From positions 1-60,325 of the forward strand of contig DASSJF010000015.1 in NCBI GenBank assembly GCA_035691305.1: DNA of 60,325 nt, in the 5' to 3' direction. The stretch is from a bacterium (GTDB lineage Bacteria; Sysuimicrobiota; Sysuimicrobiia; Sysuimicrobiales; Segetimicrobiaceae). The notes beneath the pieces are model-generated. The model ran no database searches and was not told the DNA's origin. It was given only the letters and a program-made list of their open reading frames with translations. Below, piece by piece: positions 32,083 through 40,887 of this stretch. Numbering within the stretch: the first letter of the stretch is position 1; each line of letters opens with the position of its first letter. Position numbers and translations under genes: made by a program.

Positions 32083-33003
32083 TCACGCATATCGGATGCG
32101 CGGGTCGGCGAAGAGATACAACAGGTCACTGACGAGATACATGAGGCTGACCAGCAACGCGGCGAGCAGCGCGAGGCCCATGATCATCGGATAGTCGCGG
32201 TCGTAGACGCTCGTGACGAAGTAGCGACCGAGCCCCGGCACGCGGTAGATTCCCTCGACGAAGATCGATCCGGTGAGGAGATCCGGAAACAGCGGTCCGA
32301 TAACGGTGAGGAGCGGGACGAGGGCGTTGCGCAGCACGTGCCTGAGGACGACGCGCCGCGTCGCGAGGCCCTTCGCGCGGGCGGTGCGGACGTGGTCCGC
32401 GCCCAGGACCTCGAGGACGCTGACGCGAGTATAGCGTGCGACGAGCCCGAGAGGTGCGAGGCAGTAGGTCAGGGTCGGGAGGATCCACTGGCGCGGGGCC
32501 TCCCACCCGCCGGCCGGCAGCCATCCCAGCATCGTACTGAAGAGCAGAATCAACAGGCTGCCCAGCACGAAGTGCGGCACGACGAGGCCGAACACCGCAA
32601 CACCCGTCGTGAGGTAGTCCACAACGGTGTTCTGGCGGAGCGCGGCCGCGACCCCCAGCGACAGCCCGCCCGCAAGCGCGATCGCGAGCGCCATCCCGCC
32701 GAGGTGCATCGTCACCGGCCAGACGCGGCTCAGCAGGTGCACCACGGACTCGCCCGGGCTTTGATACGAAACGCCGAAGTCGAGATGGGCGACGTTCCAC
32801 ACGAACCGGACATATTGTTCCGAGAGCGGCCGGTCGAGCCCGTAGCTGCGCAGGATATTGGCCTTGCTCGCGGGCGGAAGCGGCATCTTGTCCTCATCGA
32901 ACGGCCCGCCCGGGATCGTGTGCATGACGATGAAGACGAAAAGCGAGATGATGAGCAACGTGCCGAGGATGGCGACAGTGCGGACGGCGAGATAGCGGCC
33001 CAT
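32083..33003 (-). CDS. Dpp-type ABC permease (DppB/OppB-like)
   Basis: A 306-residue permease with the MGRYLAVRTVAILGTLLIISLFVF first TM and six TMs in all. The LGLDRPLSEQYVRFVWN-type periplasmic loop is represented by SYGLDRPLSEQYVRF. The EAA loop is DHVRTARAKGLATRRVVLRHVLRNA. Pairs with the DppC-like permease. ATPase subunits (DppD/F) are missing from the operon and must be supplied from elsewhere. Confidence 0.9.
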   Translation of the reverse strand: MGRYLAVRTVAILGTLLIISLFVFIVMHTIPGGPFDEDKMPLPPASKANILRSYGLDRPLSEQYVRFVWNVAHLDFGVSYQSPGESVVHLLSRVWPVTMHLGGMALAIALAGGLSLGVAAALRQNTVVDYLTTGVAVFGLVVPHFVLGSLLILLFSTMLGWLPAGGWEAPRQWILPTLTYCLAPLGLVARYTRVSVLEVLGADHVRTARAKGLATRRVVLRHVLRNALVPLLTVIGPLFPDLLTGSIFVEGIYRVPGLGRYFVTSVYDRDYPMIMGLALLAALLVSLMYLVSDLLYLFADPRIRYA

Positions 33004-33006
33004 GGC

Positions 33007-34485
33007 CTACTCTGGAAGGTGGATGCGGCGGGTCAGGCCGGCCGCGAGTTCGCTCAAAGCTGTGAGCGGGGCCCGCAGTGCCGAGGCCACGGACTGGCCG
33101 TCGCGGGTGGTGCGTTCGATCCGTGCGTAGGCGGCCGCGGCTTCATCGGCCAGCTTGGCTTCATCTAAATGCAGCGGCCGCCCGTGCTCGGCGAGGAGCC
33201 GGCCGCCGACGTAGACCCGCTCCAGGCTGCCGGCAAAGCCCGCGCCCGAGTAGGCGAGCTGATCAAGCCAGTCCGGCCCGGCGTAGCAGCCCGCGGCGGC
33301 GGGATTGACCACGAGGAAGTCCGCCCCCAGGCCGGCTTCGAGCCGGCCCGCGACGCCGCCGAACCCCAGGGCGGACGCCGCGTGTTCGGTCGCGGTCCAC
33401 CAGGCCTCCGCCGGGGTGACCCACCGCGTGGACGGCTCGTCGGGCCGGCGCAGCGTCACGCCGACGCGCAGCGACGCAAGCCAGTCCTGAGACCCGCCGC
33501 AGTTGAACGCGTCCGTGCCGAAGGCGACGCGGACCTTTGCGTCGAGCGCCGCGCGCAGGTCGAAGTACCCGGCCCCGGTGGCGAGGTTGCTGCACGGATT
33601 GTGCACGACCGTCGCCCCCGCCCCGGCGATGCGCGCGCGGTCGGCGGCGTCGAGATGCACACAGTGCGCGAGCGTGGTGCGGGGCCCGAGCAGGCCCGCC
33701 GATTCGAGAACCCCAAGCGGATCTCCGCCGCGCCGCTGCACCCGGGACTCGAGAAGATGGGTGTGGATCGCCAGCCCGTGCTCCTTGGCCAGCGTCGAGA
33801 GGCCGGCGAGCAGCTCGGGTGTGCAACGCTCGGCGGTCGACGGCCCCACGAGCGTCCGCACGAATCCGCCGCCCCGCGTCCGGCGAACGAGCGACCGCAT
33901 CGTCTCGAGCAGGTCCGCGGCGGCACGCGGCGCCCAGCGATCGGCGGCGGCGATCATCGCGTGAAGCGCCGGGTCGAGAATCGGAAGCGAGTCCGCGATC
34001 GTCCGGTCGCCGATCTGCGGGGCAAGCGCCACGCGCAGCCCTGTCTGCTCGTACGCCTCGACCGCGGCCTCGACGTGGTCCGCCGCAAGGCGGGCGTGGT
34101 CGAGGATCACCGTGACCCCGTTCCGCAGCGCGTCCGCCGCATGCAGGCGGGCCGCGAGCGCGCCGTCGGCCGGGGTCATGCCGCCCGCGTACGCGATCGC
34201 GCGGGGAAGCCACGGCTCCAGCGTGTCGTCGTTCATCGCGTGGCGGCAGACCTGCCCGTACGAGTGCGAGTGGGCGTTCACGAGTCCGGGCAGCACGAGA
34301 CGGCCGGAGGCGTCGAGCACCTGCCGGGCGGCCGCGAAGGCGTCTACGGGGAGGCGGCCTCGAGGCTCGAGCGCGGTGATGCGTCCGCCCTCCACGAGCA
34401 CGTCCAGCGCCTTGAACGACGGACGCGCGTCGCCGGGGGCGCGGGTGAAGACGGATCCGCCGGCGATCAGCAGGTCCGCGGTCAT
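33007..34485 (-). CDS. ATZ/TRZ-type amidohydrolase, operon copy 1
   Basis: A 492-residue amidohydrolase-superfamily enzyme of the cytosine-deaminase/atrazine-chlorohydrolase branch. Metal ligands: H72/H74 (NAHSHSYG), His in AIHTHLLES, His in TLAHCVHLD, Asp in FGTDAFNCGG. Family members deaminate or dechlorinate purines, pyrimidines and s-triazines. The extra C-terminal ~90 residues include helices (KLADEAAAAYARIERTTRDGQ) not needed for the core. It is 3 bp from the DppB-like gene and in operon with a second amidohydrolase and a flavin monooxygenase, so a heterocyclic nitrogen substrate is likely; identity unknown. Confidence 0.87.
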   Translation of the reverse strand: MTADLLIAGGSVFTRAPGDARPSFKALDVLVEGGRITALEPRGRLPVDAFAAARQVLDASGRLVLPGLVNAHSHSYGQVCRHAMNDDTLEPWLPRAIAYAGGMTPADGALAARLHAADALRNGVTVILDHARLAADHVEAAVEAYEQTGLRVALAPQIGDRTIADSLPILDPALHAMIAAADRWAPRAAADLLETMRSLVRRTRGGGFVRTLVGPSTAERCTPELLAGLSTLAKEHGLAIHTHLLESRVQRRGGDPLGVLESAGLLGPRTTLAHCVHLDAADRARIAGAGATVVHNPCSNLATGAGYFDLRAALDAKVRVAFGTDAFNCGGSQDWLASLRVGVTLRRPDEPSTRWVTPAEAWWTATEHAASALGFGGVAGRLEAGLGADFLVVNPAAAGCYAGPDWLDQLAYSGAGFAGSLERVYVGGRLLAEHGRPLHLDEAKLADEAAAAYARIERTTRDGQSVASALRAPLTALSELAAGLTRRIHLPE

Positions 34486-34522
34486 CGCCGCGGCGCTCGA
34501 CGCCCTCGGTGGCGCGGCGGCG

Positions 34523-35521
34523 TCAAGAGACCGCGACCGCGCCTTTGAGTTTCGGCATGACGTCGGTGACGCAGCGCTCGAGTTGTCCGCGCTGGTCCGG
34601 CGAGGTGAACCGCATCACGACGGTGTTGCAGCCGGCCTCGACGAACGCCATCACCTTGTCGACAACCGCCGCGGGAGAGCCGAAGGCCAACCAGGAGTCC
34701 AGCTTCTGCGGGCTGATCCTTCCGGTCCCGTAATAGTGGTCCAGGAACTCGACCGCTTCGCGCTTCGCCTTGGCCTCATCGTCGTTGATGTTGACCATCA
34801 GGTGCAGGCTGTTGTGCGTGACCTCGTGCGCGCGCCCGTATTCCGCCGCGTAGTCCTGGACCTGGCGCCAGCGCGCGCGGAAGTCCGCGGGCGGCGTGCC
34901 GTCCGTCTGCCACCCGTCGGACAGCCGCGCGACGCGCCGCATCGCGCGCTCCGTCACGGCGGGATCGGGGCTCGTGGGGTTGACCGCCAGCACGATCGGA
35001 ATCCGGCGTTCGGGCCGCGGCAGCAGATCGACGCGGTCGAAGCGATAGTACTTCCCGTGGTGGGTCACCGGGCCCGACCAAAACGCGCGCAGCAGCGCGA
35101 TGCCCTCCTCGAGGCGGCCGATCCGCTCCTTGGACGCAACGCCCATCGCCGCCAGTTCCGCGGCGAACTGCGGCCCCATCTTATCGCTCCCCCCGGCGCA
35201 GACCGCGAGGATCGTTCGGCCGCCCGACGCGAGATCGAGGCTGGCCCACTGCAGCGCGAACACGAGCGGATGCCGCAGCGGAAAACTCGCGAGGCAGATC
35301 GTACCGAGCTTCAGGCGGCGCGTGCGTCCCGCGATCGCCGACAGCGTGACGATCGCCTCGAGGCGCGGCTTCGAGGTGAAGTTGTCCCCGACCCACACGG
35401 AGTCGAAGACGCCGGAGGCTTCGGCCTGATCCGCGGTTTCGAAGAGCACCCGCGGGTCGAGGCCGAAGAGGACGGCCCGGTTGGGCAGGCTGATTCCGAA
35501 CTCAACTTGCCGGCGCGCCAT
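34523..35521 (-). CDS. LLM-class flavin-dependent oxidoreductase
   Basis: A 332-residue TIM-barrel luciferase-like monooxygenase or F420-dependent reductase. The N-terminal strand EFGISLPNRAVLFGLDPRVLFETADQAEASG and the RRLKLGTICLASFPLRHPLVFA segment are characteristic. The enzyme uses reduced FMN or F420 to oxygenate or reduce small molecules. Its ATG directly follows the stop of the upstream amidohydrolase. In this catabolic operon a ring-opening oxygenation (as RutA does for pyrimidines) would make sense, but this is inference. Confidence 0.85.
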   Translation of the reverse strand: MARRQVEFGISLPNRAVLFGLDPRVLFETADQAEASGVFDSVWVGDNFTSKPRLEAIVTLSAIAGRTRRLKLGTICLASFPLRHPLVFALQWASLDLASGGRTILAVCAGGSDKMGPQFAAELAAMGVASKERIGRLEEGIALLRAFWSGPVTHHGKYYRFDRVDLLPRPERRIPIVLAVNPTSPDPAVTERAMRRVARLSDGWQTDGTPPADFRARWRQVQDYAAEYGRAHEVTHNSLHLMVNINDDEAKAKREAVEFLDHYYGTGRISPQKLDSWLAFGSPAAVVDKVMAFVEAGCNTVVMRFTSPDQRGQLERCVTDVMPKLKGAVAVS

Positions 35522-36979
35522 TCATCGGCTCCTCGGTTCGACTTGGCCGAGCGGAGGAAACGCGGGCGGGCACATCTCCTCCGCGGCCCGGCCGCTGCCC
35601 TCCCACTCCGGCACGTCCGCCCAGAGACGCTCGCCCATGCGCTGCACGTCCGCCGACAGCCGCTCCCCGTCGACGCCGGCGACGGCGCCGGACGCCACGA
35701 CGTGCCGGCCGTCCACCCAGACGTGTTCCGCGGGCCCGCCCGCGGCATAGTGAATGAGGCTGCGCACCGGATCGAGCACCGGCCCGACGCGCACCCGGTC
35801 CAGACGGTAGGCCGCGATGTCGGCCCGCGCGCCCGGAGCGAGGCGGCCGAGGTCGTCCCGCCCGAGCGCCGCGGCGGCGCCCAAGGTCGCCGCGTTGATC
35901 ACGTCGGCGGGCTGCCCCGCCGTGAAGTCGCCCTCCACGAGCTTGCACACGTACGAGGCCCACCGCATCTCGTCGACGATGTCGCGCGGGCACGTGTCCG
36001 TGCCGATCGCGACGTTGACGCCGGCGCGCCGGTAGCGGTCGAACGAGTGAAGCGACCAGCCGCGCCGGGCCAGCGCGAGCGGGCAGTGCGCGACGTGGGC
36101 GCCGGACCCCGCGAGCAGATCCAGGTCGATCCGGCCCGGCGCCGGGGCGAGCGGGTGGTGGTCGAGAAAAATGGCGTGGCCCAGAATCGTCCGCGGCGTC
36201 AGCGCGCCGTTGGCGTGGAGCCACCGGATGGGCGTCAGCTGCGTCCGCCGGACCATCTCCGTGAACTCGAACAACCCCTGGGCGGCGTGGATCTGCACGC
36301 GGACCCCGAGATCCTCCGCCGCGCGCATGGTCGCGGCGAGGAGCGCGCCGCTGCAGGTGTCGGCGGCGTGCGGGCAGAGCATCCCGGTGACGAGCCCGCC
36401 TCCGTCGCGCGAGGCCTCCTCGACGAACCCGCACGCCTCCCGCAGGCCGGCCTCGCCTCGAGCCTCGTCCCAGCGGTACTCGATCCGGCCGGGCGTCGCT
36501 TCGACGTACACCGCGCTCGCGTAGCGCGGGCCCGCGTACAGACGCACGCCGATCTCGCGCGCGGCGGCGATCAACTCGCGCCCGCCCTGCCCGACGTTGA
36601 CGACCGTGGTCGAGCCGTGCAGCACGCACTCGGCCAGGTACTGCCGGGCGCCGAGCGCCGGATCTTCCCGCTGCGCGATGTGGCGCCGTCCCGGCCGCGC
36701 CGTCTGCACGTTCATGTATCCGGTGTTGAAGGCGTCCGCCCGTCCGCAGTCCAGGATCAGCCGGCCGCCCGGCTCCGCCCCGCCGTGCGTGTGGACGTTC
36801 ACGAACCCCGGCAGCACGAGACAGCGTCCGGTGTCCACGACCGTGTCGACCCGGCCGGAGTACTCGCGGCCGGCGTATGTGATCGTGCCGCCGTCGAAGA
36901 CGACGACGCCGTTAGGGACCAGCCGGTGGCGCCGTCCGTCGAAGGCCAGGACCGCCTCGCCTTTGACCGCGGTCGTCAT
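35522..36979 (-). CDS. ATZ/TRZ-type amidohydrolase, operon copy 2
   Basis: A 485-residue amidohydrolase of the same broad branch as the protein at 33007-34485, clearly diverged from it. Ligands: H63/H65 (NVHTHGG), His in RVQIHAAQG, His in ILGHAIFLDHH, Asp in IGTDTCPRD. It probably hydrolyses an amino or amide substituent on a ring. Having two such deaminases plus a monooxygenase in one operon suggests sequential deaminations of one substrate. Start ATG 36979 lies 4 bp after the permease stop. Confidence 0.86.
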   Translation of the reverse strand: MTTAVKGEAVLAFDGRRHRLVPNGVVVFDGGTITYAGREYSGRVDTVVDTGRCLVLPGFVNVHTHGGAEPGGRLILDCGRADAFNTGYMNVQTARPGRRHIAQREDPALGARQYLAECVLHGSTTVVNVGQGGRELIAAAREIGVRLYAGPRYASAVYVEATPGRIEYRWDEARGEAGLREACGFVEEASRDGGGLVTGMLCPHAADTCSGALLAATMRAAEDLGVRVQIHAAQGLFEFTEMVRRTQLTPIRWLHANGALTPRTILGHAIFLDHHPLAPAPGRIDLDLLAGSGAHVAHCPLALARRGWSLHSFDRYRRAGVNVAIGTDTCPRDIVDEMRWASYVCKLVEGDFTAGQPADVINAATLGAAAALGRDDLGRLAPGARADIAAYRLDRVRVGPVLDPVRSLIHYAAGGPAEHVWVDGRHVVASGAVAGVDGERLSADVQRMGERLWADVPEWEGSGRAAEEMCPPAFPPLGQVEPRSR

Positions 36980-36983
36980 CGGC

Positions 36984-37820
36984 TCACAGCCCGCCGACGG
37001 GTCTGTCCGACGCGCGCCACGAGAAGAGCCGCTCGAGCAGTACGACGGCGAGGTAGAGGACCACGCCGAGCACCGAGATCAAGAACAGCGCCGAGAACAG
37101 GAAGTCCGTCCGCAGCGTCTGGGTCGAGTACAGGATGACGTAGCCGAGTCCGGAGTTCGCGCCGACCCATTCGCCGATGATCGCGCCGATCACCGCGAGC
37201 GCGATCGAGATCTTGAGCCCGGCGAAGAAGTACGGCAGCGCGTTCGGGAACTGCAGCTTGGTAAAGACCTGGACGCGCGACGCCGCGACCAGCCGCAGCA
37301 GATCGATCGCGTTCTCGTCCGTGGCCTTGAGGCCCTGCACCGTGTTCACCACGGTCGGGAAGAAACAGATCACCGCGGTGATGACCACCTTCGGCGTGAT
37401 CCCGGACCCGAACCAGATGATGAACAGCGGCGCGATCGCCACCTTGGGAATGGTCTGCGACGCGATCAACAGCGGATAGAACGCCTTCTCGACGAGGCGC
37501 GAATTCACGATCAGGAGGGCCGCGGCCACCGCGATCGCGTTGCCGATGACGAAGCCGAGGGTGATCTCGTACGTCGTCGTCCACGTGTGGCGCATCATCA
37601 GCGGGAAGTACCGCAGCGTCGTCCTCAGAATGACGAGCGGGCTCGGCAGGATGAAGTCGCTGACGTGGCGCGTATCGACGACGACCTGCCACGCGACCAG
37701 CAGCAGCAGGAAGAAGATCGCCGCGGGGATGTTGCCGGCGACCGCCGCGGCCCCCTCCCGCAGCGCGCCGGCCGGCGCGCGCCGTCCGCCCTCACGTGCC
37801 TCGCGCGCCGGAGCGCTCAC
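36984..37820 (-). CDS. ABC permease (SsuC/TauC/ThiX type)
   Basis: A 278-residue, six-TM binding-protein-dependent permease. The EAA loop reads ENAIDLLRLVAASRVQVFTKLQFPNALPYF. The LPSPLVILRTTLRYFPLMMRHTWTT segment is typical of Ssu/Tau/Thi-type permeases. It overlaps the ATPase stop by 4 bp. Together with its ATPase and Tat-exported binding protein it forms a complete importer for a sulfonate-, taurine- or pyrimidine-like solute. Confidence 0.9.
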   Translation of the reverse strand: MSAPAREAREGGRRAPAGALREGAAAVAGNIPAAIFFLLLLVAWQVVVDTRHVSDFILPSPLVILRTTLRYFPLMMRHTWTTTYEITLGFVIGNAIAVAAALLIVNSRLVEKAFYPLLIASQTIPKVAIAPLFIIWFGSGITPKVVITAVICFFPTVVNTVQGLKATDENAIDLLRLVAASRVQVFTKLQFPNALPYFFAGLKISIALAVIGAIIGEWVGANSGLGYVILYSTQTLRTDFLFSALFLISVLGVVLYLAVVLLERLFSWRASDRPVGGL

Positions 37821-38611
37821 CTCGCGTCGTCCCCGGACGGATCGCCCTCGAGCTCTTTCAGGAGGATCCGGGAGTATTCAATGAACCCGGGCGACAGGCG
37901 CGTCTCCTGGGTCCGCGGCCGCGGCAGGTCGATCTGGTGGATCGAGCGCACGCGGCCCGGGCGCGGCGTAAACGTCACGACCGTGTCGGAGAGCAGGACC
38001 GCCTCCGGGATGCTGTGCGTGACGAAGAGCACCGTCTTGCGGGTCCGCTGCCAGATGCGGAGGAGTTCGACGCCCATCCGGTCGCGCGTGATCGCGTCGA
38101 GGGCTCCGAACGGCTCGTCCATCAGGAGAATACGCGGGTCGAACGATAGGGCGCGCGCGATCGCCACCCGCTGCTGCATCCCGCCCGACAGCTCGCCGGG
38201 ACGGTGGGCCTCGAAGCCGGAGAGGCCGACCAGGTCGAGAAATTGACGCGCCCGCCGGCGGCGCTCGTCGCGGCCGAGCCCCTGAATCTCGAGCATCAGC
38301 GCCACGTTGTCGAGCGAGGTGCGCCACGGGAACAGGAGCGGCGTCTGAAACACGAAACCGAAGCTCCGGCGCGCCCGGGCGGTGTGGGCGTCGCCGCCGA
38401 ACACGGTAACGCGTCCGGAGGACGGCGGGAGCAGGTCGGCGACGATCTTGAGCAGCGTCGACTTGCCGCACCCGGACGGCCCGATAATCGAGACGAACTG
38501 GCCTTCGCCGACGCCGAAGCCGACGTCGCGCAGCGCCTCGACGCGGCGCGCGCTGCCCTCCGCGCCGTACGTCAGGCCGACGCGGTCGAGCTCGATCGCG
38601 TTCGCCATCAC
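37817..38611 (-). CDS. ABC transporter ATPase (SsuB/TauB/ThiZ type)
   Basis: A 264-residue ATPase: Walker A GPSGCGKST, signature LSGGMQQRVAIARAL, Walker B ILLMDEPFGALD, and switch His in VLFVTHSIPEA. It energises the permease encoded 3' to it. The start ATG is 3 bp after the binding-protein stop. Sequence resembles nitrate/sulfonate/thiamine-precursor importers. Confidence 0.93.
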   Translation of the reverse strand: MMANAIELDRVGLTYGAEGSARRVEALRDVGFGVGEGQFVSIIGPSGCGKSTLLKIVADLLPPSSGRVTVFGGDAHTARARRSFGFVFQTPLLFPWRTSLDNVALMLEIQGLGRDERRRRARQFLDLVGLSGFEAHRPGELSGGMQQRVAIARALSFDPRILLMDEPFGALDAITRDRMGVELLRIWQRTRKTVLFVTHSIPEAVLLSDTVVTFTPRPGRVRSIHQIDLPRPRTQETRLSPGFIEYSRILLKELEGDPSGDDAR

Positions 38612-38614
38612 CCC

Positions 38615-39664
38615 TTACTTCTGCGGCGCGATGTCGGTGAAGATGGTCTTCGGATCGAAGTCGTTCTGGATCATCCCGCCGGCGCGGAACGTGTTGTAGG
38701 TCTGCGTCCAGCCGGCGAGCGTCTGGTAGCCAAAGCCGTGCGCCCGCGCGTCCGGGCTCCAGACCAGGCTCTTGATGGCCGGCCACTTCGCGGCCTCGAG
38801 CTTCCGGTCGGTCTCCGGCACCGCCTCCGCGAGCGCCGCGATCGCCTCGTCCACGTGGTCGAGCGTATAGGTCCAGGACTTGAACGTCGCCAGCGCCATG
38901 CGCCTGGCGAGATCCCGGTTGCCGTTCAGCAAGCCCTCGCTGGTGAAGATCGTCTGCCCGTAGCTCTTCACACGGTAGTCGGCGTAGTTGAGGATGTTGA
39001 GCGGGAGGCCGCGGCTCTGGATCACCACGACCTCGTTCGTCAGCAGCAGACCCGCGGCGTCGATGCTGCCGGCGATCAGCGGGCCCACCGACGCGGTCAC
39101 GTTCACGACGGTGATACGGGCCGGGTCGAGGTTGTTGATCTTGAGGAACGCGTTCCAGAACGCGTGGACCGTGCTCGCCGGATTGTCGCCCACCTTCTTC
39201 CCGTACAGGTCCGCGGGCTTCATGATGTTCTTGCTCTTAAGGGACACGAGCACCGTCGGGCTGTTCTGCAGCAGCACGCCGAGCGAGACGACGGGAATCT
39301 TCTGCGCCCGTCCTACCGTGACCGCGTCCGCGACGGCGACGCCGAACATGCTGTCTCCCGCCCCGACGAGCTGCACGGCCGCGGCCGAGCCGGTGCCGGG
39401 CAGGATGCTCAGGTCGATGCCTTGATCCGCGTAGTAGCCCTTCTTCTTCCCGAGGTAGTAGGGCGCGTGCTCGGCGTTGGGATTGAAGTTGAGGCGCAGC
39501 GTCGCCCTCGCCAGCCCGGCCGCGCGGGCCTCCGTGCGGCTGCCGAGGAGCCGCGCCCCGACGGCCCCGGATGCGGCGGCAAGCGCTCCGGCGCGGAGCA
39601 GCGTCCGGCGGGTCACGCGTCCGCCTTCGCTCGTGGCGCCGCGCCTCGAAAACGTCTCATCCAT
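38615..39664 (-). CDS. NMT1/THI5-like ABC substrate-binding protein, Tat-exported
   Basis: A 349-residue binding protein. The N-terminus carries a twin-arginine signal (TRRTLLRAGALAAASGAVGA, ~18-37), so it is exported folded. The mature N-terminus (LRLNFNPNAEHAPYYLGKKKGYYADQGIDL) is the classic NMT1/THI5-like/SsuA fold start. Known ligands in the family include hydroxymethylpyrimidine precursors, sulfonates, nitrate and riboflavin. With a pyrimidine- or triazine-type deaminase set in the operon, a small nitrogen heterocycle is a reasonable guess. Confidence 0.9.
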   Translation of the reverse strand: MDETFSRRGATSEGGRVTRRTLLRAGALAAASGAVGARLLGSRTEARAAGLARATLRLNFNPNAEHAPYYLGKKKGYYADQGIDLSILPGTGSAAAVQLVGAGDSMFGVAVADAVTVGRAQKIPVVSLGVLLQNSPTVLVSLKSKNIMKPADLYGKKVGDNPASTVHAFWNAFLKINNLDPARITVVNVTASVGPLIAGSIDAAGLLLTNEVVVIQSRGLPLNILNYADYRVKSYGQTIFTSEGLLNGNRDLARRMALATFKSWTYTLDHVDEAIAALAEAVPETDRKLEAAKWPAIKSLVWSPDARAHGFGYQTLAGWTQTYNTFRAGGMIQNDFDPKTIFTDIAPQK

Positions 39665-39685
39665 GCGTCGTCCCCCCTTGGAGTG

Positions 39686-40873
39686 TTATTGAAGTTGGGA
39701 GCGGATCAGCTCGGCGAGGACCCGGGCCTCCGCGACCACCTGCGAGACCGGTACGAAGTCGGCGCCGGTCGGCCACACGCCGCCGGTTGCGCCGTACATC
39801 ACGGTCGGCACACCCAGCCGGCAGGGCCCGCCGGCGTCGAAGGTGCCACGCCCGTACACGATCTCCGGATCCGCGCCGGCGACCGCGCGGTGCGCGGCGT
39901 GGAACGCGGTCACCCAGTCGAGATGCGGATCGACAAGCGCCGGCCACATCAAGACGCCGGTCTCCACGGAGACCTCGTAGGGCGCCATGTCGCCGATCGC
40001 TCGGCGCACCTCGTCGGTGGCCACTTCGGGGTCGTCGCCGGGCAGGAGGCGCCGGTCGACGGTGAGGAACGCCTCCGCCGGCAGCGTGTGCGGGGCGACC
40101 GGCTCGAAGCGCATCTTGTAGACGATCGCGTGCCGGCCGCCGAGGATCGGATGCCGGTCGGCCCACTTGAGCCGCCGCAGCCGGGCGGTGATTTCGACGG
40201 CCGCGTCGATCGCGCCGAGGCCCTCTTCCGGCGTGCTCGAGTGCGCGGCCCGCCCCCGGACGTGCACGTTGACGTCGACACGGCCGCGGTTGCCGAGCGA
40301 AAGTTTCAGCCCCGTCCCGATCTGAATCACGCCGAACGACGGCTTGGGATCGAGCGCGGCGATGATCGCCTCCGAGCAGGCGTGGCTGCTGCGGCCCTCG
40401 TTGTTGACGGCCCAGTAGAGCGTACCCCGGAGCTCTCCGCCCGCCTCGGCCAGCATCTTGAGAACGGCAAGCATGACGGCCTGATGCGCTTTGTTCTGGC
40501 TGACGCCCTGGCCGAAGACGGCGGGCTCGGGGCAGCCGTACGCCGCGGCGTTGCCGATCTTGCCGGAGAACGGTGCGTCCATCAGATTGTGGTGCTGCGC
40601 CGGCGTGTAGTTCTGAATCAACAGCGTCCGGCCCGAGCGGCCGGCGCCGAGCCGCGCGACGAGATTGTTGCGCGGAACGTCGAGAAGATCGTAAACGCCG
40701 ATCGCCGCCAGTTCCGGGCGCACCACGTTCTGGACGTAGTGGACGAGCTTCGGGTCGTCCGGCTCCATCAGCGTGTCGAAGCCGAGCGGCACGTCGGTCG
40801 GGACGCGGGCGAGCCGCGACAGAACATCGACGAGGTAGCGCTCGTCCAGAGGCGCGCGGGCGGTGTTCGGCAT
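39686..40873 (-). CDS. M20-fold protein lacking the metal ligands
   Basis: A 395-residue homolog of ArgE/DapE/carboxypeptidase-G2 (M20). The dimerisation domain is intact (GNRGRVDVNVHVRGRAAHSS with H211, PEEGLGAID). All the metal-binding motifs are altered. The GHxD box is QNYTPAQ (87-93), the SDxKG box is SQNKAH (125-130), the EEE box is NNEGR (157-161), the EPT-type Glu is IQIGTG, and the final His loop is GGVWPTGAD. It keeps the fold and length, so it is not a decaying gene. It may be metal-independent, use other residues, or serve as a binding subunit. Confidence 0.75.
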   Translation of the reverse strand: MPNTARAPLDERYLVDVLSRLARVPTDVPLGFDTLMEPDDPKLVHYVQNVVRPELAAIGVYDLLDVPRNNLVARLGAGRSGRTLLIQNYTPAQHHNLMDAPFSGKIGNAAAYGCPEPAVFGQGVSQNKAHQAVMLAVLKMLAEAGGELRGTLYWAVNNEGRSSHACSEAIIAALDPKPSFGVIQIGTGLKLSLGNRGRVDVNVHVRGRAAHSSTPEEGLGAIDAAVEITARLRRLKWADRHPILGGRHAIVYKMRFEPVAPHTLPAEAFLTVDRRLLPGDDPEVATDEVRRAIGDMAPYEVSVETGVLMWPALVDPHLDWVTAFHAAHRAVAGADPEIVYGRGTFDAGGPCRLGVPTVMYGATGGVWPTGADFVPVSQVVAEARVLAELIRSQLQ

Positions 40874-40887
40874 CGTGACCCCCTACT

